Shown: positions 27,123 to 40,559, counted from the stretch's first letter. The stretch: DNA of 64,000 bases from Streblospio benedicti (GCA_019095985.1 CM032669.1:60516792-60580791), one strand, 5' to 3'. Notes: generated by a model not told the origin, from the sequence alone. A program made the numbers and translations.

Positions 27123-27916
27123 TTTAAGTTAATATTCTAATTGCTCAACTCAAGAAGTAGCTGCTTTGAAGTTGCTCTATGTACTTACAAATGTATTGTC
27201 AACAATTAAGTCCACGTGTTGTAGTAAGGGGTAGCTATTGTTGTAAGATACTTTCATAAGAAATTATAATGATAAAAGCACCTATACAATCTGATGGACA
27301 AAGGAAATTTGGCCAAATTAGGTCAAAGCAAAGTATTTGAATTGTATTGTTAATATATAGAATTCTAGTTCATATGTAAATGTAAATGTGCTGTAAATGT
27401 GCTTATTTACAGTCGCAATTCACAGTATGTCATGCATATTTGTAATGTTCTAATCCTATCATAGGCAGATCCAGGGGTGGGGGCACAGGGGGGACGCCCC
27501 CCTTTTCCCAACAAAATACTTCATTTTCATAGGGTTTTTCATGAAATCCCGTAAAGTGCGCCCCTTTTCCAAAAAACCTGGATCTGCCTATGCACATGTG
27601 AAATCTACAGCTTGAACATTTTTGTATGTGAAATGCGAAAATGAAAGCTATATATAGTTATCTCTAACGTTGATTTCACAGAACATGATATCACCATAGA
27701 TAAGTAGAGTTTCAGATGAGAATCGTTTAGATGGTTTATTGCACTGTGATCATTGCTCTCCACGGGTACAGCTCACAACTAACTTCTTAGATGACTTCTG
27801 CAGGGAGCTAAAGTAGAACTAATTGCTTTAAAGCAGCTGTTTCACTATCATATTTACTCAAGAATGCAGTGACGAGACGGATGTGGTTCCGTGTTACACT
27901 TTATTTCATAATTGTA
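27123..27916 (+). repeat. segment duplicated at 31767-32565 (left copy)
   Basis: This ~800-bp stretch, including a family 2 MITE at 27460-27592, recurs immediately right of the assembly gap with scattered small differences. It is best explained as allelic or misassembled duplicate sequence rather than two loci. Confidence 0.75.
27460..27592. mobile_element. MITE family 2
   Basis: CATAGGCAGATCCAGG at the left and CCTGGATCTGCCTATG at the right are perfect 16-bp TIRs. It is carried inside the duplicated segment. Confidence 0.85.
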
Positions 27917-28063
27917 TAAGACTTTCTTATTATTTGTTTGGAAGGTTTTTGTTGTTAGAGATTCACTGAAGTTTGTCATAGAGTGATTTTTTTAAATAAA
28001 ATATTCTAATCCGCTAGTTATTTAGACTTATTGATATATTAAACAGAAAATCTTATCTAAGAT

Positions 28064-29530
28064 TTGTTATTCATAATAAGATGTAATGTATTGAAGATAT
28101 TACAATATAACAAACATTGCATTAGACAGGTGGTGTCTATCGACGAGTCCCAGTTTGGCTTCGTCCCAGGCAGAGGTACAACAGATGCAATTTTTTGTTG
28201 TCAGAACAACTGCAGGAGAAGTACCTTGCAGCCAACAAAAAGACTCCCCTATATGGCTTTTGTGGACTTGGAGAAGGCCTTTGATAGGGGTTCCTAGGGA
28301 AGGTCATCTGGTGGGCACTGAGGAAACTTGGTGTAGTGGGTGGATTGTGCCTAGTCAGAGCATGTATCTTGAATGCACGCCAGTCAGGTTAGCGTTGGTG
28401 ATGGTTACAGTGGTTGAGGTGGTCGGTGTCCACCAGGTTCGGTACTCAGCCCACTGCTGTTCATCGTAGTGCCCAAGCCTTTTCTTTGTGAGTTCGATCT
28501 GGTGATCGCATGGGAGGACCTTTATGCTGATGACCTAGTCATAATAACAGGGGAGTCACTTGAGGAATGTGTCAGTAGGCTGTTGTTGTGGAAGGGAAGG
28601 CATGGAGAAAAAAGGTCAAGTAAATGCAGGAAGACTAAGATCAAGATCTGCGGTTCAGGTCTGGATGTTCTCCCAAAACTCTGGCAATTTCCCTGTGCTG
28701 TTTGCTGCACTGGTGTGGAAAAGGCCGACAGCGTTCTCTGTAAAGGCTGCAAAAAGTGGGTGCATAAATGCAGTGGACTTAAACGCCTAACAGAGGACCC
28801 AAGTTTCAAAAGTGCAGGCGTTGTCTAAAGGGTACTGCGAGACCAATCGGGGCAGACCACAGAGTGGTTCAGGTGGGACCCGACAAGTTGGAGGTAAGTA
28901 GCCCTTTGTTACCTGGGAGACATGCTCTCGACTACCGGTGGCTGTGGCTGCAACGCGACAACGGGGTGAACAGCCTGGAAGAAGTTTAAGGAGCTACTGC
29001 CTGTTCTCTCATCTCGCCACCTCTCACACAAGAGCGCGAGGACATGTGTACAGTACTTAATGGGGTGCAATGCTCCATGCTAGTGAAACATGGCCCCTTA
29101 ACCAAGCCAAACTTTCAGCGTTTTGCAACGCGCAATGATCAAACAGATCTGCAAAGTGAAGCCGGGAGCGTCGCCACCACCAGTTCAAGTGAGCTTTGAA
29201 AGCTTTCGGCCTTGATGACCTTGACCTCATTCCTAAAGAGAAGACTTCGTTGGTATGGCCACGTGGCAATGCGTTCAACTGGAGCAATCAAGACAGCATG
29301 GGACATGCAAGTGGCTGGTATACGTGGAACGGTAGACCCAAGACTTCATGGAAGCAGGTGACTGAGAGGATATGAGGGACTGGGGACTCTCAAAAACCGA
29401 TCCTCATGAGAAAAACACATGAAGATCGATTGTGCGAACAGCCATGCGTTAAGCTAGCCAGCTACCTGGAAGGGGGGGTCCACTGATATGGGCGTTACCC
29501 CAGCACCTGCACGTTAATCAAAAAACCACC
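28064..29530 (+). mobile_element. RTE-type LINE, broken, 3' two-thirds
   Basis: RT block ESQFGFVPGRGTTDAIF (about 28150) and YMAFVDLEKAFDR (28245-28290) is followed by YADDLVIITGESLEECV (about 28520). A small Cys/His finger (FPCAVC, LCKGCKKWVH) comes next, then LGDML-like, LRRLRWYGHV and related C-terminal remnants down to about 29500. This order is typical of RTE LINEs common in marine invertebrates. Several frameshifts separate the pieces. The element ends in a simple repeat (29531-29695), as RTE tails often do. Confidence 0.8.
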
Positions 29531-29696
<166 letters not shown>

Positions 29697-29759
29697 GCAG
29701 TCCCGGATTGTTTTGATGTATAGTATGAAACAAATTTTCTTCATATATGAAAATTTGTT

Positions 29760-29960
29760 ATCAAAAAATTCATATCTTAGTTTTTAGCCACCATTTGCAC
29801 CAGATGTCACCATTTTTAATCTAATTTTTCAACATTTCTGGGGGAATCCCCCAGACCCCCCTATTGCGCTTGCTTTTTCGGCTACAGTGCCACAGGCACT
29901 TGTTTTCACCACAGTTTGCCTCATCCCTTTTCCAAGTCTAGCTACGGGCCTGTTTATTGG
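29760..29960. repeat. dispersed repeat with CAGGCCCGTAGCTAG end
   Basis: On the minus strand it begins CAGGCCCGTAGCTAG and includes GGGGGGTCTGGGGGATTCCC. The same end word lies near 24543-24556. Probably a non-autonomous element; boundaries are uncertain. Confidence 0.45.
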
Positions 29961-30099
29961 AAAATAAAATAAAAAGCATAGCAGAAACACACAATCTTTT
30001 GAGAAATCCAGGTGAACTATTTGTTTTTGATCCTTTGTGCACTGTTGACACATATCTTACAGCATAATCACAAATCACACACTGGAGACAGAGGTCCCA

Positions 30100-31666
30100 G
30101 GACATGTCTCAAAAGCATGAACTAGGGTCTTCAGCACCTGCTCGTTACACATTTTGTACACAAAAATCAGGTTTCCGTGTTGGTTTGCACTGACCGACCA
30201 GATCTAGTTGTATTTGGTGGTTTTCGCGAGGAATTCCTTGTGGTGTGACACTGGCCGGGAAGATGGTTGTTTCAGTGGAGACGGAACAGTGACTGGTGGT
30301 GTTACACAAGACTGTGGATCTGGCTGTCTCAGCGAGATGGTGCAGTGATTGGTGGTTTGACACATGCTGGCTCTGGATCTGGGATCAATTGGCTCAGGGG
30401 AACTAATATTGTCTCATCGGGTGGACGGCCGAACATTCATAGGCGAGGGTGGTGGTGAGACGGTACGTGGAACTTTACATAGTGGGGGGTGCTTTGCTGC
30501 GGGGAAGTCGCGGCTTGATGTCTGTCTACGCATCTCGCGCCTGTTGTCAGTTTCTTCATTGATAACCCAGTACGGGGCCAGGTCGTGGATCCAGAAATTC
30601 AACAAAAAACCAGGCTTCCACTCGGGGGGCTTTCTGTGTACCATACTGGCTCATCTGGAGCGTAGTTGCGCGCTCACCATGGTTTGAGGTGTGCAGCCCT
30701 GCGCCTGCAAGCTTTTGTCTTTTTGGCGTCCCAGATAGTGTTGTGGGCGATACATGAGACCAAATGGGCGGAATTGATTCTGCGGTTGAAGAACACGGCT
30801 GGTGAGGGCAAGATCGCCAAGCTGATTGGCGTGTCATGGTAGGCTACTTATAGCCATGGTCAGCTGCAGATCGGGACATAGATTTCTTTTCAGCATCTGT
30901 CTTACGGTTTGATAGCTCTCAACACGACCATTTCCTTTTGCGGATAATGTGGGCTCGAGGTATGGTGTGCTTGATTTCAAGCTCTTCACAGAAGTCACGG
31001 AACTTCTCTGACTTGAAACACGGTCCGTTTAGGAGATTATGCGCTCTGCAAGCCAAATTCTGGCAGAAATGATTGTTCATGGATCGGATGACAGCATCAG
31101 ATGTCTCGGCTTTGAGAAAGCCAATAGAAATATATCCAGAGAAGCCAATCCATTAGTGACACAGAGAGCTGGGCTCTTTGCTTTGAAGTGCATAATGCTC
31201 CACGCCGCAGGGTTTCATGGGTTTCCAGAAGCTGATACTTGCTCATCGGGAACACGGGGTTTCTTGTTCAAGATGGGATTTGGCAGGCCACAACTCTGGA
31301 GTGCGGCACTTATGTCAGCCTGCATAAAGAAGCCAGTAGACGAGCGCCGTGTTCGCTGGAGGTTGCTGTGAGGCCTGGTGGCCGTCATGTAAGTCGAAGT
31401 CAGAGTTTCGCAAGCAACGCAGATGGCACCATCACTACTCTGTTGCCCTTCATCAAGAGTCCATCGAGGATGACGAAGTTTCACGAAAACCCCCAGTATG
31501 GATGGAGATCCTGTGAGAGGTTTCTGCTCTCTGGCCAACCACGGCTTAATGTTGGCGGTTTGGGGGGTTGGATCTGCGTTTCGGGTCGGTGACGGGTGCG
31601 TGGGCGAACCTTCAGGACTTGGACAACAATAAAACCCCGGGGTCGCGGGGGGGAGATCCAGGTTGA
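30100..31666 (-). mobile_element. fossil Ty3/gypsy LTR element, 3' (integrase) piece
   Basis: Minus-strand translation shows the integrase zinc-binding region, core-like sequence and the C-terminal tail of a Ty3/gypsy pol. It is broken in many places. It is cut on the right by the assembly gap. Its right-hand part (about 31330-31666) overlaps in content with 33443-33850, so the two pieces are separate copies or alleles of one element family. No 3' LTR was recognised. Confidence 0.7.
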
Positions 31667-31766
31667 NNNNNNNNNNNNNNNNNNNNNNNNNNNNNNNNNN
31701 NNNNNNNNNNNNNNNNNNNNNNNNNNNNNNNNNNNNNNNNNNNNNNNNNNNNNNNNNNNNNNNNNN
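31667..31766. other. assembly gap (100 N)
   Basis: Exactly 100 N, a conventional placeholder, so the true distance is unknown. Sequence on both sides is duplicated elsewhere in the window. Confidence 1.
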
Positions 31767-32565
31767 TAAGTTAATATTCTAATTGCTCAACTCAAGAAAT
31801 AAGTGCTTTGAGTTGCTCTATGTACTTTACAAATGTATTGTCAACAATTAAGTCCACGTGTTGTAGTAAGGGTAGCTATTGTTGTAAGATACTTTCATAA
31901 GAAATTATAATGATAAAAGCACCTATACAATCTGATGGACAAAGGAAATTTGGCCAAATTAGGTCAAAAGCAAAGTATTTGAATTGTATTGTTAATATAT
32001 AGAATTCTAGTTCATATGTAAATGTAAATATTAGCTGTAAATGTGCTTATTCACAGTCGCAATTCAGATATGTCATGCATATTTGTAATGTTCTAATCTA
32101 TCATAGGCAGATCCAGGGTGGGGGGCACGGGGACGCCCCTCCCCTTTCCCAACAAAATACTTCATTTTCATAGGGTTTTTCATGAAACCCGTAAGTGCGC
32201 CCCCTTTCAAAAACCTGGATCTGCCCTATGCCCCATGTGAAATCTACAGCTTGAACATTTTTGTATGTGAAATGAAAATGAAAGCTATATATAGTTATCT
32301 CTAACTTTGATTTCACAGAACATGATATCACCATAGATAAGTAGAGTTTCAGATGAGAATCATTGAGATGGTTTATTGCACTGTGATCATTGCTCTCCAC
32401 GAGTACAGCTCACAACTAACTTCTTAGACGAAGAATTTAAGCTTCTGCAGGGAGCTAAAGTAGAACTAATTGCTTTAAAGCAGCTGTTTCACTATCATTT
32501 TTACTCAAGAGTACGAGTAACGATTACGGATGTGGTTACGTGTTACACTTTATTTCATAATTGTG
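31767..32565 (+). repeat. segment duplicated from 27123-27916 (right copy)
   Basis: It follows the left copy almost base for base, including the family 2 MITE (32102-32230), until a 699-bp insertion at 32566. It begins directly at the gap edge. Confidence 0.75.
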
Positions 32566-33264
32566 TCATCTTTCATCTGAAAAGGTGGTCTCTCTGGAGA
32601 CCCCTTTCATTCACCCATAAGAAAAAAGGTGCGCTCTTTAGACTGTGCTGCCCCTGGCTGCATCAAAATTTAAACCAATCAGAGCTCTACGTTGGTTTTG
32701 CAACGAACAACAAAGCACACATGGCTCATGCATATTCATGAGGACCGCTTAAATGTAACTTTAACACTCGTATGCTTATCAATCGATGTAGATCTAGAAA
32801 TGCATTCTTTATGTTCAGGAATGGTTAACATTAATATTATTAAGAACATCATAGACTAAACTATAACCCACAAATCGAAGACAAATATCGGCATTGATCA
32901 GTTGTCAAAGATTTCATCTCGACTCGAGGATTTCACAGACACTTCATACGCTAGTACGTCAAGAATATCCTACAATGCACACACATCAAGTTGTCTCTGC
33001 TTTCCTAAATGCTTTAGTATTAATCATGTGTGATAATTAGCGTTGAACTTTTTATGGTATACACAATATTTCACTAATATTATATTCCATCTTTCACGCC
33101 GTTATACTTGAAAACCTGTCAATCAAAAGTTCTACTGGTGACGTCATTGTATAATCATGAATATGCAAATTCGTTTTACTCCGCTATGGATTTTGAAATG
33201 GCTGATGGCAAGGTATACATATATCTATAAAATTTGATAGATGATACCTTGCTATGGCAAGATG
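32566..33264. mobile_element. ~700-bp insertion with 8-bp flanking repeat
   Basis: TAATTGTG lies at 32558-32565 and again at 33265-33272, followed by TAAGACTTTCTTATTATT. The left copy of the duplicated segment has a single TAATTGTA followed by the same TAAGACTTTCTTATTATT (27909 onward), i.e. an empty site. An 8-bp target duplication is typical of hAT-type DNA transposons. The ends (TCATCTTTC, GCAAGATG) give only a weak TIR and there is no coding capacity. Confidence 0.6.
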
Positions 33265-33284
33265 TAATTGTGTAAGACTTTCTT

Positions 33285-33442
33285 ATTATTCAATTTTACT
33301 CTCACTTTTCTGTCAAGCAAGCTCCTGCCACTGTATTGACATAGCTGAAGAGACATCTTCCATTTTTACTATATCAAGTGGCCCTGACGGGACTCGAACT
33401 AACGACCCCAAGGTTGTGAGACCAGAATGATACCATCATCCC
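33285..33442. mobile_element. half of a fold-back element with tRNA-like core
   Basis: It matches the arm and core of the complete element at 62549-62779: AAGCAAGCTCCTGCCACTGT, then on the minus strand GGGTCGTTAGTTCGAGTCCC, a good Pol III B box with TPsiC-arm pairing. The second arm is missing where the sequence passes into the gypsy fossil. Confidence 0.65.
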
Positions 33443-36400
33443 AAGCAGCGGGCTGCATGTTAGGCCAGTAGACGGAGCGTCGTGCCCGCTGGAGGGTTGC
33501 TGTGAGGCCTTGGTGGCCGTCATGTAGACGAGTCAGAGTTTCGGTGCGCCGCGCAGATGGCACCACTCTATTGCCCTTCATCAAAAGTCCATCGAGGGAT
33601 GGCGAGGTTCATCACGAAAACACCAGTATGATGGAGATCCTGTGAGAGGTCTTGCATGCTCTCTCTGGCCAACCACTGACTACATGTTGGCGCAGCTTCG
33701 AGGCGTTGGATCTGCGTGCGTCTCGGCTCGAAGTGATTCGAGTGCGTGGGGCCGAACCTTCAGGACTTCGGCTGTGTCACATCGAGACCAGGGATCGCAG
33801 GGGTGAGATCGAGGTTGAACTAGGCGGGAGAGTGTGTCAGCAAGTAGAACACTCTTAGCACCTACATCAGCGAGATCATACATCCAGACGGAGGGGCATT
33901 CTCTGTAGGCGTGCTGGAGGCGAGGCTGATGGGCTGCGCGAAAGATGGCTTCCAGGGGTTTGTGATCGGTGTGGACTGTCACGGTCCGAACACGTAGATG
34001 TGAAGCTTTTCACAAGCGAAGAGCACAGCCAAAAGCCTCTGCTGTAAACCCGGTCTTTCTCAATGACTTGCTCAGGAACTTGACCGGTTTGCCATCTTGC
34101 AGGAGTGCAGCGCTGAGGCCCTTCAGCGAAGCATCAGTTTCAATTGTGACATGTTTGCCTGTATCAAAGTGGCTGGACTGTTGCATCGGTGATTGCCTGC
34201 TTGATTATGTCGAACTCACGTTGCATATCGCTGGTCAGGCGAAGTGGACATCCTTTTCAAAGAGACCTCGCATGACATGTAATGCGTTGTGCCAAGTGCG
34301 GGATGAAGGAGGCCATGAAGTTAACTGAACCAAGAAAACTTTGGAGTTCCTGCTTGCTGGTGGGAGCTGCAGGTGCAGATGGTCTTGACCTTGTCGGGGC
34401 AGAGTTCAACTCCTTTTTTAGCGAGATAATTCTCCCAAAATAGCTGATCTTGCGGTTTGCACACTTCTCTGGGTTAAACTTGAGGCCAGCAGCTTGAGCT
34501 CGCGCAACCGTCTCGAAGGTGTAGGTCATGCCCGCTCTTCATTGGAACCTTGCATCTTTACATCATCAGCACAGGGCATTTTAAGGAATGCCTGCCAGAG
34601 CTTTGTCCATCTGTGATCTCAAAACCGAGACAGAGGCCAAATGGTAAAAGCGGACTCCGCAGTATTTCTTGAATGGCGTGTTGAATGCAGTGAGAGGTTG
34701 ACTGTCAGCATCTTCTTTTTCAATATCCACTCTTTGCATCAAGGGTGGAGAAGAACTCGCCTTTAGCAAAACTAACGGAAGCATCTTCCCATGAGGCGGT
34801 GTGGTGGACACTCTGATAAGATACTTGTTTAGGTTTTTGGGATCTAAAAACATAACCGGATGTCTCCAATTCTTATTCACTTGACTAAGTTGTGGACCCA
34901 ATCAGTTGTTTCTGGACAAGGGCAGATGATTCCCTCGGCTTCCATTCTGTCTAACTCAGCCTTCAGTTTTGTTAGCCGCTCAGGCGACAGCAATTGGGGG
35001 GTAACTGTACCGGTTTAGCATCTGGTGACACTTTTAGCTCTGCTTCGCCATCGAACAGGCCAACCTTGCCGTCAAAGGTCTCGGGAAATATGGCCTTTAA
35101 AGTCGACCAGGGGATCTCCTGTGCGTTTCCCCAATGGAAGGTGTTTCTCCCATTTCTGTCGGAGGTGATTGTAGTTGATGTCAGTCTCTTCTGTGATGTG
35201 GACTGTCTTCTGCTCATATTGGACTTGTCTCTGTATGCAAGCTTCTGCGATGGTCACAAGGCTGAATAACCTGCAAAAATCAAGTCCCAGTATCAATTCC
35301 GTACCAAGCTTACCGCATGCAATCATATCAGTACCAGTCACACCACGGAGTGTCGCATTGGTTGGCTCAAGATCGTCACGACTGAGTCCGATTTCTTGGA
35401 GCATTGACATGGGCATACACGTCGCCATGGCTCCAGTGTCGACTTTTCCTTGCAGCTTCGTGGGTATGGGCTGGATGAACTCCACAGTGGCAAGCACTTC
35501 GCTTGTGTTGCCTTGCACGTGGTTGATGGTCACAATGCCAACATCATAGGTTGATTCGTTATCACTGTAATCACTATTGTCCTCGACAGTTACTGCGTTT
35601 TGTTTTTTGGGTTTAGCGTTGGCTTTTTGTTTGAGTAAACAGACCCGCTCGTAGTGGCCTCGTTTTGAGCAGAAAGTACACTTTGAGTCCTTTGCCGGGC
35701 AGTCATCTCGGCGATGTGGGCCTCTGCCACACCAGCGACAACGCTTTTCACCAGAATTATCTTTATGCTGCGAACTGGCTTCTTGGGCTTTTTTATGAGA
35801 TTCTTGTTTTTGGGTTGGTGCGGCGTTTCTCACCGTTATGTTGAGAGCGTTTAGTTGGGTCCCTTGAGTACGTGGCACTGACCTGCTGAGGCTCAAAATG
35901 TTTCATGGTCACTGCGACAGCTTCATATTGCCGTAACAAACTGAGGCATATTTTAACTGACACATCTTTGCTTCTGGCCATCAGTTTGCGTTTGCAGTCA
36001 GAGTTAGTGCAACCGTGTATGAGTTTGTCCACAACGAGGAAATCAGACCCTGCAGGAAAATCTGCAAGTCTATACAGCTCCATCACGCGACTGTAATACG
36101 TAGTGGTATTTTCACCGGGCTTCTGACGAACATTATAGAAGTCTTCTCTCGCCTCACGAAAAAATGTGGTGTGTGTGAGACAATTTGCGAGGGTGTCAAG
36201 TAGCTGAGTGGGGGTTTTGACTTCCACTGTTGCATCTTCAGATTGTTTGGCCTCGATTAGTGTCTCAGCGTGGGCACCTGCCCAGATAAACACAGTGTTG
36301 AGCTTAACTGAGTCAGTTTCAGAGTTCATCGGGCCAGACAGGATCCTTTCAACCTCCTTCCGCCACATGCGGAATTGTTGATATGCCTGACTTGACGTCC

Positions 36401-36665
36401 ACTCCACTTTCGTTTGTGGCCTATACTTGAAGCCTTCAGACATGATGCAGATAGACTAATGAAAGTGTTTGAGTAGATCTATGTGTTTTGACACTGGCAC
36501 AAGTTGCAGTTGGTAGCTAGCCTTGAAAGTTTGTGAGATAGTGAATTTCGCAATCTGTTTCTGATACCAGCACTGACCTGCTTCACTAGTTGTATTCTCA
36601 CTTTTCAAAGTCCACACTGTCTCCTCTGGCACAAAAAGGTTTTCAGCACAGGTCTGGGGTCACCA
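33443..36665 (-). mobile_element. fossil Ty3/gypsy LTR element, 5' and central piece
   Basis: On the minus strand, in order: a likely primer-binding site (TGGTGACCCCAG, 36654-36665); gag-like protein (to about 35800); two CCHC zinc knuckles and an aspartic protease with DTGA (about 35800-35350); reverse transcriptase (about 35200-34250); RNase H (about 33980-33680); and the start of the integrase zinc-binding domain (to 33443). Parts and order identify Ty3/gypsy (Metaviridae). It is broken, with several breaks and a truncated end. Age cannot be set because no second LTR is present. Confidence 0.85.
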
Positions 36666-37100
36666 TGTTTTGTTTTCAACTGCTTTTATTGTTGTGCGTA
36701 TGTGCAATGAACAACAACACATTAATTAAACTGTTTGAAATGTATTTTTTACAAATTCTAGTCTAGCACATGTTGCCACATTGCAAAGATCAATAATCAA
36801 TGACGTCACAACAAGGGGAGTATACCTTACTTCATATGCCAATAGATCTAGGGATACATTACATGAGTGTACATGTATTACATTATTACCACATTAGCAA
36901 TTACACGTGCTAATATATTTTTAGAAGACTACTAGGAATATATGAACTATGATAATCACTGTAGTAAATGTACTTCCATTACAATTCCCGTTGCAAAATA
37001 AGTTTGTTCAGTGATTACAAGCGGGATGGTGTGTTATGGTGAGAACAGCCGGTGCCGTTTGTTGTCACTAGATACACAGCAGGTGGTTTGATAATTCTGA
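36666..37100 (-). repeat. probable 5' LTR of the gypsy fossil (outer edge unknown)
   Basis: The sequence next to the primer-binding site starts TGTTTTG on the plus strand (an LTR end reading ...CAAAACA on the minus strand), as expected at an LTR boundary. Without a second LTR to compare, the far edge (about 37.1 kb) is a guess. Confidence 0.4.
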
Positions 37101-37640
37101 GAAATGAGTAGCTGAAAGTGATTGTTTTGACACGACAATCAGATGTATTTTATTTAAACTTGACAAGTAAGACTCTTAATTGACAATAGTTTTATATAGA
37201 ATAGTGAAAATGTTAGTGTAGATCTACTGAATGCATTGGATACGGGAAAATATATGTGACAACGTTATTTACAATAAAGTTTTAAAGTGACTTTATTTTT
37301 CAGTTTTAATAAAAATATTTTGTTAACGTAGACCAAATCTAACCAACTAGTTTATGGAGCTAAGGGAATAATAAACTTAACAGACATTCTATTGTTGGAT
37401 ATATATTATAAACAGATGAATGATCTTAAAGGAATAATGCATTATTTGAGATGATCACATGTATTGAATATATTATTCTAGACAGTTTACTCATGATTAA
37501 CCTTTGAAAGGATTTAGAAGGTTTGTACATTATATTTCTAATAGTAATACTTCGTAAGATGATACTAATTTAATTCTGGTTTATTATTCAATTTACAAGT
37601 TATTGTAAATAATCTCTCATTCAAGTTTAGAATATCAATC
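37100..37640. other. AT-rich intergenic stretch
   Basis: I see no gene, RNA or repeat boundary here. Confidence 0.4.
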
Positions 37641-37646
37641 GCACCA

Positions 37647-37855
37647 TCAATCGCACAATTCAGCTATACACACAATTCGGCTGTTTTTTTAGTATTTTTT
37701 TACCACCACACTATTAGTATTTTACTAACTGTCCACAACAACATTATAATGCAAGCCTTTCACCCAGTTGAAACAATGAAGATATTTTGACATAAATACA
37801 AGACTTACCGGTAATTGTCGTGACATTTGAAACAATAGCCGAATTGTGCAATTGG
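37647..37855. mobile_element. MITE family 6, copy 1
   Basis: The left end CAATCGCACAATTCAGCTAT pairs with the right end ATAGCCGAATTGTGCAATTG. A tandem neighbour is at 37910-38141 and a third copy at 60456-60685. Confidence 0.7.
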
Positions 37856-37909
37856 TCTTCAAACCTTTTAACTGAAACATTTCTGAGGGCCTAAATAGCA
37901 CACCAATAT

Positions 37910-38141
37910 CTAATCGCACAATTTGGCTATACACTCAAATTTTCCTGTTTTTCAAACATTCTTTTTTCACCACATTATTGACTATCCACAACATTTATGT
38001 GAATACAAGTTTTTTAGCCAGTTCAAATGATGAAAATATTTCGTCTTCCAGATTCTAACGTAAACGTATGACGTAATTGTCGTAGATCTACTATTTGAAA
38101 CAACAGCCAAATTATGTATATAGTTGAGTTGTGCGTTTGGT
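37910..38141. mobile_element. MITE family 6, copy 2
   Basis: TAATCGCACAATTTGGCTAT at the left, with a diverged inverted end (ACAGCCAAATTATG ... GTTGTGCG) at the right. The interior matches copy 1 in order. Confidence 0.65.
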
Positions 38142-39950
38142 GTTATAAGCCAATCAGAACTTCAGGAAATCTTGAATTCACTTTAAACGTACAATCTGGC
38201 AATATCTAGATCTAGTACTACTATAGAAATGGTCTTTGCTCGTGACATAACTAAGTCTCACTCGGTAAATTAGTTTTTCCACTTAAATAGGGCATTCGAA
38301 CAAGGGGAGATATTTTAATACTGGAAATATGTACAGTATTAAAGGGATTCCTGCAGGCCGGAAATGTACTAATTTATTTATTTGAATAATGTCATTTATT
38401 TTTAGTCTATGGTGTTATTCTCAGTCAACTTGAGTGAACCCCTATTTTTTCAGTAACTGTCAGTGACCATGGTGGCAAATATTTATTCTACAATATTCAA
38501 ACGTGCCGTCATGAAACTATACACATTTATTTTAGTAACATGTTCGTTTGAAAATGTATGTCAGAATGAAGGCTCACGCATCTACCATCCAAAGGATATT
38601 TATGCAAGCTAGTTTATCGCTTTGATCTGGTCATTTTTTCGTTTAGTTAAAAAATAATTTGCTACTATGCTATATCAGAATAACATGTGTCATTTGGGCA
38701 TGTATACAATGAATGGTACCCGACAAATGTCTTGTTGGTTGAAAGTTGACCATGCCAGTGTACTTTTTTTTAGGAATCTTTTTTTTTCTTCTCTTTATTT
38801 TATAATTTGTGGTATTAATCACATTGATATGTGTGGTTATAAAGAAAATATCCATGATATACAAGCTGATGGCAAAAATAAAAAAACTTTCCATTTCATG
38901 ATTATCTAGATCTATGTGTACATTATATGTGGGTCTAATTCTATAAAAATGAAATTTGAGAGCATCAGAGCACTACATTTGAAAAATACACCACTAGATT
39001 TTTTTATCGTGCAATATATGTCTTTGGTATTTGTGTGTAGCTGTATTATTATGGTCAAGTTTCTAAACTTTTAACCATAAGCTTGTAAGTTTTATTAGGG
39101 CTGATTGGGGACTGAGAACTATGTTAGATTAACAAACGATAATATTTGTAAAAACTGGTGAGGAGTGAGACTGGGTATTGTATTGGTATGTTGTTGGGTT
39201 GTTTATTTTTTCTGTGTGTTTTTTTGTTTTGGTTTTTTGTCTTTTTTTTTGTTTTCATATGAAAACCATATTGTGAGTATAAATGACTGTAATTGCGTGA
39301 AAATCAAAATTGTTTCAACATTCAGTGAAAAACAACAACAATTAAGAACACTATAAAACATAATATTACTCAGTGAAATAAATTGATGCTTTGTTCGAGT
39401 ATCAGTGTTAAATTTTCTAGTGTATTAAGATATAATTTTTATTTGTGAGAAATGTAAAAGCTTTTATATAACACTTAACACTGTTTAAGACTATGCATAG
39501 TTTTGAAACAGAGTTTATTTCTTCCTGGTGACCTACTTATCTACTAGCTGGCAGAGCTAGCAGAGTGACCTGCATACTGAACTCTTTTCTCACTACAATA
39601 TCAGTTTATTTCATTTTCATGTATTGTTTCTGTAGCTATTTCATTGTTAGAAGTGAATACAGTTTAACTTTTGTTTACAATACACAAATTCGAATATAAT
39701 ATTAAAATGAAATTTGAGAAGTTCACAGCGCTATGTTTGAAAAGTGACACCAATGAGTAGTGCTTTGTCTATTAGTCACGCTGTAACAGGAACTGTCAAC
39801 TCAAATATTAAATGTTCACAGTAGTAGCAGAAAGACGGATATTCAGTACAAACATGTGATAACCACAATTATTTGATCAGGCTATGGATTGATGCACAAA
39901 TAATCAATGTTATTTGCATAGTTAAAAAACAAAACAAAAAAAAACAATAT
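38142..39950. other. intergenic, upstream of CDKL2
   Basis: AT-rich with T-runs (38760-38800, 39210-39250). Small frames are not supported by motifs. It presumably contains the CDKL2 promoter, but none can be pointed to. Confidence 0.4.
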
Positions 39951-39956
39951 TTCATT

Positions 39957-40559
39957 ATGCTTACATCTAGAAGAAAACCTTTGGATGGACAGTGTGTTGG
40001 ACCTTTGCCACCACCCACGAGGAATAAAGTAACAGGATATTCAACCACAGGCAGCCAAAAGCACCATACTTATACAGCATGTGATGATTTATCACGGCAG
40101 CAGAATCCTCCAAGAAGTGTTTACAAAGATTCCCTATCACATGGTATACAAATAAGGACTCCTGGTCCACTAAAGACCTTCACGCATCACAACCCACCAA
40201 AGCCAGTGACAAAGCCAACAGTTTCACTGAAAGAGACGCAATCTTATTCTGAAAAAACAGCCCAACATAAAGACTATACTCAGTGTCTACCAAAAGTGAG
40301 AACGAAAATCCCCGTTCATTATCATGGACCGCAGAAAAAAGCTGCTGCTAGTAGTGGATGTGTGTACGGACCACCAGCTAGTTATAGAAAATTGCCCGAA
40401 ATTAGTCCTGTACCAGTATCAAATGTACGGGGATATACTCACCCAATGACTCAAGTGCCTCATCATGCATTCTACCAACCTAGTCAACCTGCTTGGCAAA
40501 ATAAGAAAAGAATGGACCAACTTTATAATCCAGCACTGTGTCGTTATACGAAATCGAGG
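39957..40559 (+). CDS. candidate proline-rich 5' coding exon of CDKL2
   Basis: A 201-codon open frame from ATG 39957 (MLTSRRKPLDGQ) rich in Pro, Lys, Gln, Tyr and His, with no domain I recognise. It ends at AGG|GTAATA, a plausible donor, in phase 0. The next coding exon (42404) starts after TTTTTCAG also in phase 0 and is open upstream of the kinase Met, so joining them keeps the frame. It would then be an N-terminal extension of CDKL2. Alternatively it is a separate small gene or a chance ORF. The codon composition and length argue against chance. Confidence 0.5.
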
